Assembly (NCBI GenBank): GCA_025057015.1
Contig: JANWYG010000007.1
Coordinates: 62,001 to 126,000 of the forward strand
Origin: Blastocatellia bacterium
GTDB taxonomy: Bacteria > Acidobacteriota > Blastocatellia > Chloracidobacteriales > JADJPF01
Direction: 5' to 3'
Length of the DNA: 64,000 nucleotides
The stretch's first letter is position 1. The number at the start of each line of letters is the position of its first letter. The translations under genes were made by a program, and so were the position numbers. This document shows positions 28,205 through 37,317 of the stretch, piece by piece. Under the pieces are notes generated by a model. The model saw nothing but the letters and a program-made list of their open reading frames with translations. It had not been told where the DNA came from and searched no databases.

Positions 28205-30340
28205 TTAAGGCCTGTACGGAGCTGCAAGGTACTGAGCTATGACAGCCTGCGCACCATCATAGTCATCACCTGTTTGTGCCGCCTTATTGTATTCAGCTAC
28301 GGCACGGCTACGGTTGCCTAGCGCGTCATAACACTGACCACGTCGAATAAGCGACCAAACCTCCACCCAACGTGGTCGCAAGTCTAACTCTAACGCCTCG
28401 GCAAAAGTATCCAGTGCCTTCTGGTAATTTTTCTGCTCGAAGTAAAGAAGCCCTAAGTTGTACCAAGCCCAAGAGCTGTAGCGGTAGAGCTTTATCGCTT
28501 GCTGAAACTGCTCTTCAGCTTCAGGAAACTCTTCGCGTCGAAAATGTTCTATACCTCGCCTCACTATTGTTGAAACTCGTATCTCATCGGAAATCTTCAG
28601 CAGTTTATTGTCTGGATCGACTATGACATCCTTTGGAAAGCCATTGACCAGCACATTAAAATCAGCGCTTTCTCCATCCATATCTAAGGTGATACGTTCT
28701 GAACCACCTTCATATACCACCTCTAAATCCACCGGCATACGAAATGACTCACTTTGTTGACTAAGAGTACCACGTATTCGATAACCACCAGACCTCGTCT
28801 TAAGTATTTGATAATCAGCATTAAACTCCGGTACGCCCGTAGAATCTACCCACTGGCCAAAAAAATACCGTAGATCGCTACCGTACACCTTGGAAGCCAT
28901 AGCTTCAAAATCGGCTATAGTAGCATGTTTGTTCCGGTACTGCTCGTAAAAGCTTCTGAGTAGCTGCTGAAATTTCTCCTCACCTATTATTAACCGCAGC
29001 ATTCGATAGACAAAAGCGCCTTTATAGAAAACTATCGAGCGATACGCATCCGATTGATCATCTAAGGTTGCAGGAGCACGCTTAATAGAAGCTTGTTGTT
29101 CAAAACCAAGCGCTCGTTCCATATATCCACGCAATTGCTCCTTAAAGACCGCCTCCGGTAGCAAGGTCTCTAGCAGCATCATCGCTGAATACTGTGCCAA
29201 TCCTTGTGACAACCATGCTTCATCAAACGACTTGAGTATCACGGCCTGCCCCCACCACTGGTAGGCAACTTCGCGAGAGATCACTTCGCTTAGTTCAGGC
29301 TCACTCTTCAGCAAATATGTCTTCTCAGCTAGAAGCGTTATGCCAGCTGCAGTATAGAAATCTAACGATTCATTGTCTATTTCTACGAGATAAAGGCGGT
29401 CTCCAAAAGCATACTCACCGAAGCGCTCGACATAAAAACCAAGCGCTCGCGTAGCGACTTCCAAGATTTTGCCAACTATGGCATCATTGCCCGGCTTACG
29501 ATAGAACTCTACCATTACATTCCCAATGGTCGCTTTCTCTACTGTATAACGTCCGAAAGCAAACGTTCCGGGCAACACTGCCTTATCGCTCACAAACTTG
29601 CTTAGAATAAGCTTAGTACCTGGCTGACTTTCAGTAACTACCGTTGAAGTAAAAACTGGTTGTTCAGGAACAGAAAATAGATTTCTGGTTAAGCGCTTCG
29701 CCGATCCTTTGGTCGTTGACTTCTTCTTTGGTGTTTTAGCAGGTGTCTTTGCAGGTGGAGTCTCGGTAGGCACTGCAATAACAGGCGGGCTATACTCGCT
29801 TACTTGCAAGCTACCGAAGCCAATAGCCCTATAGCCTTCCGAGGTTATAAAGGCGATTTCATATGTAGCGGTATCAGAAGCATAGCCGTGGAAAGGAAAC
29901 CACCTGGCTGCATAAGTGAGATATCCGTTTTCAGGACCTATGTACGCTAAACGCTTGTTAGAAAGTACGCCTCCTTCAGGAGATGCAAGCTTGCCTTCAT
30001 AGCTAAATTCGAGGGAAAGTTCTTGTCCTGCTGTAACAAACTCTCCAAAATCTACCCGTACATTCAGAGCTTCAAGCGTGTCCTGTACAAACTGTAGCTC
30101 TCTATCTCCAAGCTTCACTTTAGAGATCTTGAGTGAACCGTTCATCTCAAATACAACTGATCGAGCCGCAGTGAGCATTCGGAAAGTGACTGTGGTAGTT
30201 GCAGACAGCAAGTTACTTTCAGGAGACAGTTCAGCTGTTATCCGGTAGTGCAAAACATCCAGCATATCCTGCTGCTCAGCAGGCACTCGCAAAACGCCAA
30301 AGCCTAGCAGCACGCAGAAAAATAAAGGCAAAAATCGCAT
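28205..30340 (-). CDS. M1-aminopeptidase-fold protein lacking zinc ligands, with C-terminal TPRs
   Basis: 711 residues: signal peptide (1-22), M1-like beta domain, a Pro/Lys/Thr-rich insert (about 192-216), a thermolysin-like catalytic domain and TPR repeats (about 600-700, YRYSSWAWYNLGLLYFEQ). In active M1 enzymes HExxH and a Glu 19 residues later bind zinc. Here the aligned residues are Arg356-Glu-Val-Ala-Tyr360 and Gln379 (AWLSQGLAQY), so all three ligands are replaced, while the flanking QWWGQ, the aligned Glu357 and the downstream FYKGAFV helix remain. The usual GxMEN exopeptidase motif is also absent. It is probably a non-catalytic binding protein. The reading frame is intact, so it is not a pseudogene. 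Confidence 0.87.
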   Translation of the reverse strand: MRFLPLFFCVLLGFGVLRVPAEQQDMLDVLHYRITAELSPESNLLSATTTVTFRMLTAARSVVFEMNGSLKISKVKLGDRELQFVQDTLEALNVRVDFGEFVTAGQELSLEFSYEGKLASPEGGVLSNKRLAYIGPENGYLTYAARWFPFHGYASDTATYEIAFITSEGYRAIGFGSLQVSEYSPPVIAVPTETPPAKTPAKTPKKKSTTKGSAKRLTRNLFSVPEQPVFTSTVVTESQPGTKLILSKFVSDKAVLPGTFAFGRYTVEKATIGNVMVEFYRKPGNDAIVGKILEVATRALGFYVERFGEYAFGDRLYLVEIDNESLDFYTAAGITLLAEKTYLLKSEPELSEVISREVAYQWWGQAVILKSFDEAWLSQGLAQYSAMMLLETLLPEAVFKEQLRGYMERALGFEQQASIKRAPATLDDQSDAYRSIVFYKGAFVYRMLRLIIGEEKFQQLLRSFYEQYRNKHATIADFEAMASKVYGSDLRYFFGQWVDSTGVPEFNADYQILKTRSGGYRIRGTLSQQSESFRMPVDLEVVYEGGSERITLDMDGESADFNVLVNGFPKDVIVDPDNKLLKISDEIRVSTIVRRGIEHFRREEFPEAEEQFQQAIKLYRYSSWAWYNLGLLYFEQKNYQKALDTFAEALELDLRPRWVEVWSLIRRGQCYDALGNRSRAVAEYNKAAQTGDDYDGAQAVIAQYLAAPYRP

Positions 30341-30397
30341 AAAAATCCCCTACATCCAGGTTAAGTCACTACAAAAATGACGACACAAAAAAGGAGA

Positions 30398-30778
30398 CTA
30401 TGCGGACAAGTTTAAGTGGTCACGAATGAGATTGTAAAGCTGCATCGGGCTAAAAGGCTTCGTCAGGTAGCCGCTCACACGCAGCTCGCGCTGCTGTTCA
30501 GGGCTCGGTAAATCACCTTTTGCGCTCAGCATAAATATCATAGTAGAGGCGAAACGGCTATCCTCGCGCAGCTTTTTTATCACGCTTATGCCGTCTAGAC
30601 GCGGCATTTCTATGTCTAAAAAGATAATGTCAGGTAATTGCTGCTGAGCTATTTGTAACGCTTCCTCTCCATTACAAGCAGTATACAGATCTACAGGCTC
30701 ATCTCTAAGAAGCTCGTCAAATATTCCCACTATGAACGGTTGATCATCTACTACAAGCAGCTTCGGCTTGCCAGACAT
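30398..30778 (-). CDS. Single-domain response regulator (receiver only)
   Basis: 126 residues from the ATG at 30778 (an in-frame TTG lies 12 nt upstream). A complete receiver domain: acidic pair in VVDDQPF, phosphoacceptor Asp55 in IIFLDIEMPRLDG, Ser in FMLSAKG and Lys in LTKPFSP. No output domain, so it acts by protein contact, as in CheY-like or PatA-type regulators. It is first in a minus-strand series with the M1-like gene (57-nt gap). Confidence 0.92.
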   Translation of the reverse strand: MSGKPKLLVVDDQPFIVGIFDELLRDEPVDLYTACNGEEALQIAQQQLPDIIFLDIEMPRLDGISVIKKLREDSRFASTMIFMLSAKGDLPSPEQQRELRVSGYLTKPFSPMQLYNLIRDHLNLSA

Positions 30779-30849
30779 ACTGCCTACCAAACAGAAGTAT
30801 CAGAAAAAGATGATAAATACTCACTCTAAACGGTGTCAAGAGTAACCAA

Positions 30850-30876
30850 CTCCAATAGCTGGAGTAGCTTAAGCTA
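30850..30876. promoter_or_regulatory. Adjacent inverted repeats in divergent intergenic region
   Basis: Two dyads lie side by side: CTCCA-5 nt-TGGAG (30850-30864) and the perfect 12-bp palindrome TAGCTTAAGCTA (30865-30876). They sit between the divergent response-regulator gene and the DUF1175/alpha-2-macroglobulin operon, about 35 nt upstream of that operon's proposed -35. They could be an operator. Confidence 0.35.
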
Positions 30877-30910
30877 GCAAGCTTAAAATTAAAGTTTGCC
30901 TAAAACTAAC

Positions 30911-30939
30911 TTAGACTTTATTCACCTGAGACATAAATT
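30911..30939 (+). promoter_or_regulatory. Candidate promoter of the alpha-2-macroglobulin operon
   Basis: TTAGAC (30911-30916), 17-nt spacer, TAAATT (30934-30939). Predicted transcription start is about 20 nt before the ATG at 30967. Confidence 0.45.
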
Positions 30940-30966
30940 AACCTAGAATTTACTAGGAACGAATCG

Positions 30967-31749
30967 ATGAAGCAACTTATTCTGTTGGTTACCTTTTGTA
31001 TGCTTATCCTTTGCTGCAAAACACAACAAGTTCCAGATACCAAAGTTCAAGCTAAAAGATTTTCTTGGGAAGACGTAGACAAAGATGGCTTACCAGACGG
31101 TCTACAGCTTCGAGGTAAGGACCGAGAGAACTTTCTCAAGTGGGTCTGCTTACTGGCAGAATATCAGTTTTATAAACTCAGTCCGCGATGGCAACCCGAG
31201 CAGCGCGATTGTGCAGGCCTCATTCGCTTCGCAATCCGCGAAGCACTAAGACGACATACTAAGAAGTGGCTATATGATATAGGTGCAGACCCATTGCTTG
31301 CTACAGCAGCACCCGATGACCCAGGTCTAGAACTAGAAAAATTGCCCTTAGGAGAAAAAATCTTCCGCACAAAACCTAACCACTTCCAAATGAAAGATCT
31401 ACATGACGGTACGCTGTGCGAATTTGCTGACGCTAGAACCTTACAAGCATATAACTGCGTATTTGTCGGACGCGACGCAACTAGTGCTCGATCCGGCGAC
31501 CTCATCTTTTACTACGACTCATCAGCTATTCCTTCTAGATACCACGTCATGCTGTTTTTAGGACGTCCACACTGGGAAGATGACGGGCACAGCGACTGGG
31601 TAGTTTACCACACAGGGGAAGGTAGCCGCGGTATGGTAAAGAAAGTTAGACTTGCCGAACTAGCACAACACCCAGATAGGCGCTGGCATCCTGTCAAAAA
31701 TAATCCTTGCTTCCTAGGCTTCTTTAGATTGAAAATCGCAAAAGGATAA
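30967..31749 (+). CDS. DUF1175-family lipoprotein, NlpC/P60-like cysteine hydrolase fold
   Basis: 260 residues. The N-terminus is a signal peptide ending LILCCK, a probable lipoprotein site. An acidic EF-hand-like loop follows (DVDKDGLPDG, about residues 36-45). The core resembles NlpC/P60 peptidases: Cys82 in DCAGLIRF, SGDLIFYY, and His193 in YHVMLFLGR. This suggests a peptidoglycan amidase or peptidase, though the family is formally of unknown function. In E. coli the DUF1175 protein YfaT is likewise encoded beside the alpha-2-macroglobulin YfaS, and the same pairing holds here with a 4-nt gap. Confidence 0.75.
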   Translation: MKQLILLVTFCMLILCCKTQQVPDTKVQAKRFSWEDVDKDGLPDGLQLRGKDRENFLKWVCLLAEYQFYKLSPRWQPEQRDCAGLIRFAIREALRRHTKKWLYDIGADPLLATAAPDDPGLELEKLPLGEKIFRTKPNHFQMKDLHDGTLCEFADARTLQAYNCVFVGRDATSARSGDLIFYYDSSAIPSRYHVMLFLGRPHWEDDGHSDWVVYHTGEGSRGMVKKVRLAELAQHPDRRWHPVKNNPCFLGFFRLKIAKG

Positions 31750-31753
31750 AACC

Positions 31754-34700
31754 ATGCGCTACTTACGTATACCTGCCTCCTTCTGCATTATGCTTCTAGC
31801 TGGCGCTCTGACAGTTCTGCTACTAGGTCGAGCACAAGATACCTCTCTTCCAGCACCAGAAACTACGCTGGTACCAGAAGGCGGAAAGATGTTTGCCCTT
31901 TTCTCCAGCCGAACATTCGCAAGCAACGAGTACCCGCGGTTCACCTTGAGTTATAGAGACGTAGATAAATTAGACTTTAGGGTATACAAGATCTCAGATC
32001 CAATCGAGTTCTTCACCAAGCTTCGCAATCTACATCAATCAGGTGAAGAAGATACTCAATCACTCTCACGTCCCCGCTCAGCTCTGGAACGTTTCTCTTA
32101 CTGGAAGTTTACAACGCTTAATACAATAAAGAATTTCATTCGTCGGCAAGTAAACAAAAAGGCGCGTAGCCTCGTAAACAAGACCTTCGGAGACGAGTAT
32201 GTGCTAGCGCGTAGACGTCCCCTAAACCATGCTGATCTACAGAAGATCCCTCTACTTAATGACTACGGCCTAGTAGAAAGCTGGCGAGAAATCCTGCAAG
32301 CAATCACACAAACTAACTATTTGACGATACCCCTTTCCAAAAAAGAACCTGGTGTCTACTTAGTAGAAGCTGCCTGCGATGACTTGCGAGCATACACCCT
32401 GGTATTTGTAACAGACCTGGTAGTTCTCAGCAAAAATTGGAATAGAAAGCTTATCATTTACGTAATCAATAGATACTCTGGTAAACCTATAGAAAATGCC
32501 ACGTTGCAACTGATAACTCCCAAGCGAGACTCGCCATTACGTAGCGTTTTGCTAAGTGGCACAAGCAGTGCCGACGGTAGCTGGCGTGTTGATCTACCTC
32601 AAGATTTTCAAGGCGAAGATTCACTACTACTTGTATCTTCAGGTAAAGATTTCGCCGCTGTAGATGTAGGACGCTCGCTTTACATTTGGGGTGTATCATC
32701 CTATCAACCTCAGTCAGCTTTCTACACCTACACCGATCGACCGGTATACCGTCCGGGACAAACCGTCTACTTCAAGTCAATACTAAGGCAACTGACCGAA
32801 AAAGGGCCTGCTTCAGTTACAGGTCTTGCTGACATAACAGTCACAGACGCTGATGGAAATACCTTCTACCAAACAAGCTTGCCGGTTAGCGATACTGGCA
32901 CGATAAGCGGCAGCTTCACACTAGCAAAGGATGCTGTGCTGGGCAGCTATAACATCAACGTCCAGCTCTCCGGAATGACCGGCTATTACTATTTTCAAGT
33001 CGAAGAGTACAAAAAACCCGAGTATACAGTATCTATATTCTTCCCACAGCGACGCGTCCTGGCCGGAGAAAAAGTAAATGCCGTCATACAAGCAAGGTAC
33101 TACTTTGGAGCACCCGTCGCTCAGGCAGCCGTAGAGTACCGCGTCTACCGCGAGCCATACTATGCCCCTTTTAGCTCAGATGACCCACTGTTACAGTTTA
33201 TACAAGAAGAGCCTCAAGAATATGACTTTCGCTACTACAGCGAACTTGTCACCGAAGGTAAGGGTACACTGGATAAAGAAGGCCAATTAAGAATCAATTT
33301 CGACACAAAACAGACAGTAACAAATCCTGAAGCGGAAGATTTCGGCCAAGAATACAAGTATCGTATCGAAGCAGTAGTGACAGATCTCGCACGCAGAGAC
33401 ATACGTAAAAGCGATTCAATTCCTGCTGTAAATGGCCGATTCGCTCTTCAAACTGCTACCGATAGGTATGTCTACAAACCCAACGAAGAAGCTGAGGTCG
33501 AAGTAACTGCCATAGACCACGACGGTAAGCCAGTAGCTGCTGACTTCAAGTTAATCGCACTACAAGTCAGTTGGCAGAAATCTGCAGACTCTGTCCTTAG
33601 ACAGGTTAAGCAGATAAGCGAGGTCTCCGGCAGAACGGACGCTCATGGAACTACCAAACGACGTATAAAATTACCTGCCGAAGGTGAGATAGAACTTGTA
33701 GCCATAGCCGAAGATTCAAATAGAAAGATCATATCAAATAGATCTCTCATCTGGACAACCTCTGATAACATCTACGACGAATATTACTTTTCCGAGATCA
33801 AGATACTTTCAGATAGAAAATTCTACCGACCTGGTGAAGAAGCAAACATATTACTGCTTCTTCCTGACTCAAAGGCGCATTTGTTTATCTCACTCGAAGG
33901 CCACCGACTGCTACGCGATTGGCAACTCTCTGCAGAAGGTCGCACGGCAAAGCTCAAGATACGTCTAGATAATACATTACTGCCAGAAGGCGTTCCGAAC
34001 GTTTGGCTCAATGTTGCTTATGTAAAAGAAGGCAGAATGATCAGCGGTATGAAGTCTCTAGACGCACCGCCGCTAGAAAAGCTACTCAAAGTAAACATAG
34101 AGACTGATAAGCCAGTATATCAACCCGGAGAAACAGCAGTCTATAAGATCACAACAACAGACCTAGTGGGCGAACCTGTTTCAGCAGAAGTAAGCTTTGG
34201 ATTAGTAGATGAAGCAATCTACGCTATTCAATCAGAGTACTTGCAAAACATAGCAAGCTTCTTCTATAGCCGTATAACTAGTAACGTGCACACTGGATTT
34301 TGCAATGAGTATGATTTTTCTGGTTACAGCAGCAAAGAAGCGTGGAAGCTGGCAGCAGAAAGAAACAACTTAAAACAACGCAAGCCTTTTGCAGCACTTA
34401 AAACACAGCCCAGAATAGATATCAGAAAAAACTTTAAAGACACCGCCTTTTGGTCAGCTAACGTGCAAACCGACGATCAGGGACGCGCAGAGATAAGTGT
34501 TGACCTGCCTGATAACTTGACTACCTGGCGTGCAACAGCTAGAGCCGTAACTTCGGATACCAAAGTAGGCTCCGCAGTTCAAAAAGTCATAGTGAGAAAA
34601 GATCTCTTAGTCAGACTGGCTACTCCTCGATTTTTGACCGAAGGTGACGAAGCTACTATCTCAGCCATAGTACATAACTACCTGAAAACACCTCAAAAAG

Positions 34701-36517
34701 TAACCCTTTCCATACAAACAAGCGGCGTAACGATGACTGAAAGCGCCCGCCTGCTTGAACATAACATAGAGCCTAATGGCCGACAGAGAGTTGATTGGAA
34801 AGTTAAGGCAGACAATGTCACTAACGCAACATTCAAGGTGATTGCCAGCTCTGCAGAAGCCTCGGATGGAGTTGAGCTAACGATACCAGTACTACCGCAT
34901 GGCATACGTATAGGGCATGCCGAATCAGCAGTACTTACTGAAGCAAACTCAACCGCAGAGCTAAAAACCAACATAGGGCAAAATGCTTCGCCTAGCACGA
35001 TACAAATTCGCGTTGACCTTGCTCCGTCAGTTACTGGAGTCGCTCTTGCTGCACTTGACTATCTAACAAGCTACCCTTACGGTTGTGTTGAACAGACTAT
35101 GTCAAGCTTTCTGCCTAACATAGTTGTAGCAAGAGCGCTACGCGCAAACGTCACAAAAGCTGATGAAGCTTCGCTAGACGATAAAGTGAAAAAAGGACTA
35201 GAAAGGCTCTATGATTTTCAACACAAAGACGGCAGTTGGGGTTGGTGGAAAACTGATCCAGCCGACCTTTACATGACAGCATACGTAGTAATAGGGCTCA
35301 CAGAGGCTTCCCGTGCAGGCTACTCAGTTGACCAAGCTGTAATTAAGCGCGCCAGGGACTACATTAAGTCAGAGTTAGACAGTAGCCGCAGCTGGACTGA
35401 TCCCAGAGGTCTAGACGAACGCGTTTATCTGCTGTACGCACTAGCCGTCTCAGGCAGTGAATCAGCTTCACGGCTGAGCCCTTTGCTCAAAGCTGAAAGT
35501 ATGTTACAGCCGTTTAGTAGAGCATTGCTAGCGTTGGCTCTTCTTGAAACTGGCGAACGCGAGAAAGCTATAGAACTTGCGCAAAAGATAGAAGCTACAG
35601 CAACAGGCAATAACCAAGAATCCTACTGGGAGACAATCTCAAAGTTTCCTATAGGCGAAGAGGACCTCTCAGTAGAAGCAACCGCTCTCTCTGTCAAGGT
35701 TCTGGCAAGGCTATTACCCCAAAGCCCAGTATTGGTAAAAGCAGCTCGATGGCTAGTTAACCACCGTCCGAACGGCTATTACTGGCACAGTACCCGCCAG
35801 ACAGCAGCTGCTATCGATGCGCTTGTTGACTATGCCCAAGTTAGCGGTGAGTTAGAAGCAGACTACGATTGGGAAGTGTATATAAATAATCAACAGGTAG
35901 GCACAGGTCACTTCTCCTCTACTGACGCTACCGCTGGCAAGATAATAAGGATAATGGCTGAAAAACCCGTTATAGGCACAAACACCGTCAGAGTAGTAAA
36001 AACAGGACCAGGCACACTAATTGCTTCGCTCAGCTCGGTCTATTTTACTAAGGAAACCGAAGCTAAGCCTACTGGTTCAACAACGCTATCAATTAACCGT
36101 GAATACTTCCTGCTTGACCTAACTACGGATGATCAAGGTCAACCGGTGTTACGCCCCAAGCCACTCAAAGGCGAGCTCAGCGGCGGAGAACTGATCCTAG
36201 TTAGGATAACACTGCAAGGCAAGCCAGCAAGATACTTGATTATAGAAGATCCATTCCCCGCTGGCATGGAACCGTTCACAGACAATGAACCGCCTCCAGG
36301 CGAACTACCACAGATAGAGAGTTTCTATGATCGTAGAGAGTTCAGAGATGACCGCGTCGTATGGTTCTTGACAACTTTTCGAGAAACAACTACCTGGCAA
36401 TACGTCCTTCGATCACAGATACCAGGCAAATTCATAGCTGCACCAGCTCGTGCTGAAAGGATGTACCAACCTCAAATACGCACAAACAGTGCCAGTGCTA
36501 GTTTCACAATAAAATAA
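31754..36517 (+). CDS. Bacterial alpha-2-macroglobulin with thioester
   Basis: 1587 residues, the size expected for the family. N-terminal hydrophobic export signal (about residues 7-26, ending GRAQD, no clear lipobox). A series of MG beta-sandwich domains follows: MG2-like TDRPVYRPGQTVYFKS, and later ETDKPVYQPGETAVYKI. Then comes the alpha-2-macroglobulin core (FWSANVQTDDQGRAEISVDLPD and TTWRATARAVTSDTKVGS) and the thioester domain with Cys1111 in YPYGCVEQT. After bait cleavage these proteins trap proteases covalently through the Cys-Gln thioester, protecting the periplasm. Its stop overlaps the next ATG by one base. It is the central gene of the operon 30967-39830. Confidence 0.95.
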   Translation: MRYLRIPASFCIMLLAGALTVLLLGRAQDTSLPAPETTLVPEGGKMFALFSSRTFASNEYPRFTLSYRDVDKLDFRVYKISDPIEFFTKLRNLHQSGEEDTQSLSRPRSALERFSYWKFTTLNTIKNFIRRQVNKKARSLVNKTFGDEYVLARRRPLNHADLQKIPLLNDYGLVESWREILQAITQTNYLTIPLSKKEPGVYLVEAACDDLRAYTLVFVTDLVVLSKNWNRKLIIYVINRYSGKPIENATLQLITPKRDSPLRSVLLSGTSSADGSWRVDLPQDFQGEDSLLLVSSGKDFAAVDVGRSLYIWGVSSYQPQSAFYTYTDRPVYRPGQTVYFKSILRQLTEKGPASVTGLADITVTDADGNTFYQTSLPVSDTGTISGSFTLAKDAVLGSYNINVQLSGMTGYYYFQVEEYKKPEYTVSIFFPQRRVLAGEKVNAVIQARYYFGAPVAQAAVEYRVYREPYYAPFSSDDPLLQFIQEEPQEYDFRYYSELVTEGKGTLDKEGQLRINFDTKQTVTNPEAEDFGQEYKYRIEAVVTDLARRDIRKSDSIPAVNGRFALQTATDRYVYKPNEEAEVEVTAIDHDGKPVAADFKLIALQVSWQKSADSVLRQVKQISEVSGRTDAHGTTKRRIKLPAEGEIELVAIAEDSNRKIISNRSLIWTTSDNIYDEYYFSEIKILSDRKFYRPGEEANILLLLPDSKAHLFISLEGHRLLRDWQLSAEGRTAKLKIRLDNTLLPEGVPNVWLNVAYVKEGRMISGMKSLDAPPLEKLLKVNIETDKPVYQPGETAVYKITTTDLVGEPVSAEVSFGLVDEAIYAIQSEYLQNIASFFYSRITSNVHTGFCNEYDFSGYSSKEAWKLAAERNNLKQRKPFAALKTQPRIDIRKNFKDTAFWSANVQTDDQGRAEISVDLPDNLTTWRATARAVTSDTKVGSAVQKVIVRKDLLVRLATPRFLTEGDEATISAIVHNYLKTPQKVTLSIQTSGVTMTESARLLEHNIEPNGRQRVDWKVKADNVTNATFKVIASSAEASDGVELTIPVLPHGIRIGHAESAVLTEANSTAELKTNIGQNASPSTIQIRVDLAPSVTGVALAALDYLTSYPYGCVEQTMSSFLPNIVVARALRANVTKADEASLDDKVKKGLERLYDFQHKDGSWGWWKTDPADLYMTAYVVIGLTEASRAGYSVDQAVIKRARDYIKSELDSSRSWTDPRGLDERVYLLYALAVSGSESASRLSPLLKAESMLQPFSRALLALALLETGEREKAIELAQKIEATATGNNQESYWETISKFPIGEEDLSVEATALSVKVLARLLPQSPVLVKAARWLVNHRPNGYYWHSTRQTAAAIDALVDYAQVSGELEADYDWEVYINNQQVGTGHFSSTDATAGKIIRIMAEKPVIGTNTVRVVKTGPGTLIASLSSVYFTKETEAKPTGSTTLSINREYFLLDLTTDDQGQPVLRPKPLKGELSGGELILVRITLQGKPARYLIIEDPFPAGMEPFTDNEPPPGELPQIESFYDRREFRDDRVVWFLTTFRETTTWQYVLRSQIPGKFIAAPARAERMYQPQIRTNSASASFTIK

Positions 36518-37317
36518 TGGTGAGATTTATGAAACAGCAGATAACAACTTTTCTACGAGGCCTGCCACTAATAGTCTTATACGGCATCTGGACAGCTATC
36601 TTTATCCCCTTATGCTACTGGCTACTTTCTATACCAGAAGCTGACTTCACTACGATAGTCATATCCGCCTTGATCTTTACTGCCTGCATGCTCTCCTTCT
36701 TCTCCTTGCAAGGTACAACGATCTACTGGCTAGGATGTGCAGCAGAAGGCCAGGCAAAGTTAAATAGTGTATTCCTAAAAGGAATGCTCAGAAGCCTCTT
36801 CGTCGATGGAGCGAAAGTAGCGTTGCTAGCTGTTCTAATGGCACCTACCTTTTGGCTAGCGATGACGCTCTTTCCGGTCACATCTCCAACACCTAACGCA
36901 GACGCTTTACTAAAGCAACCTTTGACAGGTCAAGTGAAAGTAGAAGAAAAGGCAAGTTCTCGAACACAGTATCCTATAGAGATTGTCCGCAGCGCTCTAT
37001 TGTGGTTCGCTTTGCCGCTTCTTCTTCTACGGTTATGGAGCGAAGCTGTATTAAACGGTCTAGACCGAGCCTTTAAATCTCTACTAGGTAGTGCTTGGAA
37101 TGCCTGGCACCCTAGCATGCTACTTTGGGCTATTCTGCCACTACTACTCGTGCTGGGAGCCCCCGTGCTTTTGTTTTCCATCGAGCTAAAGGTAGAAAAT
37201 GCCTATCTAGCATTGCTGCTATTTACGATTAAGCTGGCAACAGCATGGCTACTGCTAGTACTTGGATGGTTATTTGCGGTAACGCTTACTGTCACTTCAG
37301 TCAAAACCCAATTCTGA
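36517..37317 (+). CDS. Multi-pass membrane protein, unknown family
   Basis: 266 residues with about six hydrophobic helices (roughly 13-37, 45-67, 95-118, 153-175, 200-222 and 230-255) and a polar loop near 120-150. No recognised motif. The ATG at 36517 shares a base with the alpha-2-macroglobulin stop. An ATG at 36529 with GGTGAG upstream is an alternative. Its 3' end overlaps the following fusion gene by 73 nt, an unusually long overlap, so the four genes from 30967 are almost certainly expressed together. Confidence 0.75.
   Translation: MVRFMKQQITTFLRGLPLIVLYGIWTAIFIPLCYWLLSIPEADFTTIVISALIFTACMLSFFSLQGTTIYWLGCAAEGQAKLNSVFLKGMLRSLFVDGAKVALLAVLMAPTFWLAMTLFPVTSPTPNADALLKQPLTGQVKVEEKASSRTQYPIEIVRSALLWFALPLLLLRLWSEAVLNGLDRAFKSLLGSAWNAWHPSMLLWAILPLLLVLGAPVLLFSIELKVENAYLALLLFTIKLATAWLLLVLGWLFAVTLTVTSVKTQF

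Noticed and set aside
28205-30340. Pseudogene call for the M1-like protein
   Set aside because: The frame is uninterrupted, has a signal peptide and ribosome site, and keeps the family pattern outside the ligands; a pseudoenzyme fits better.
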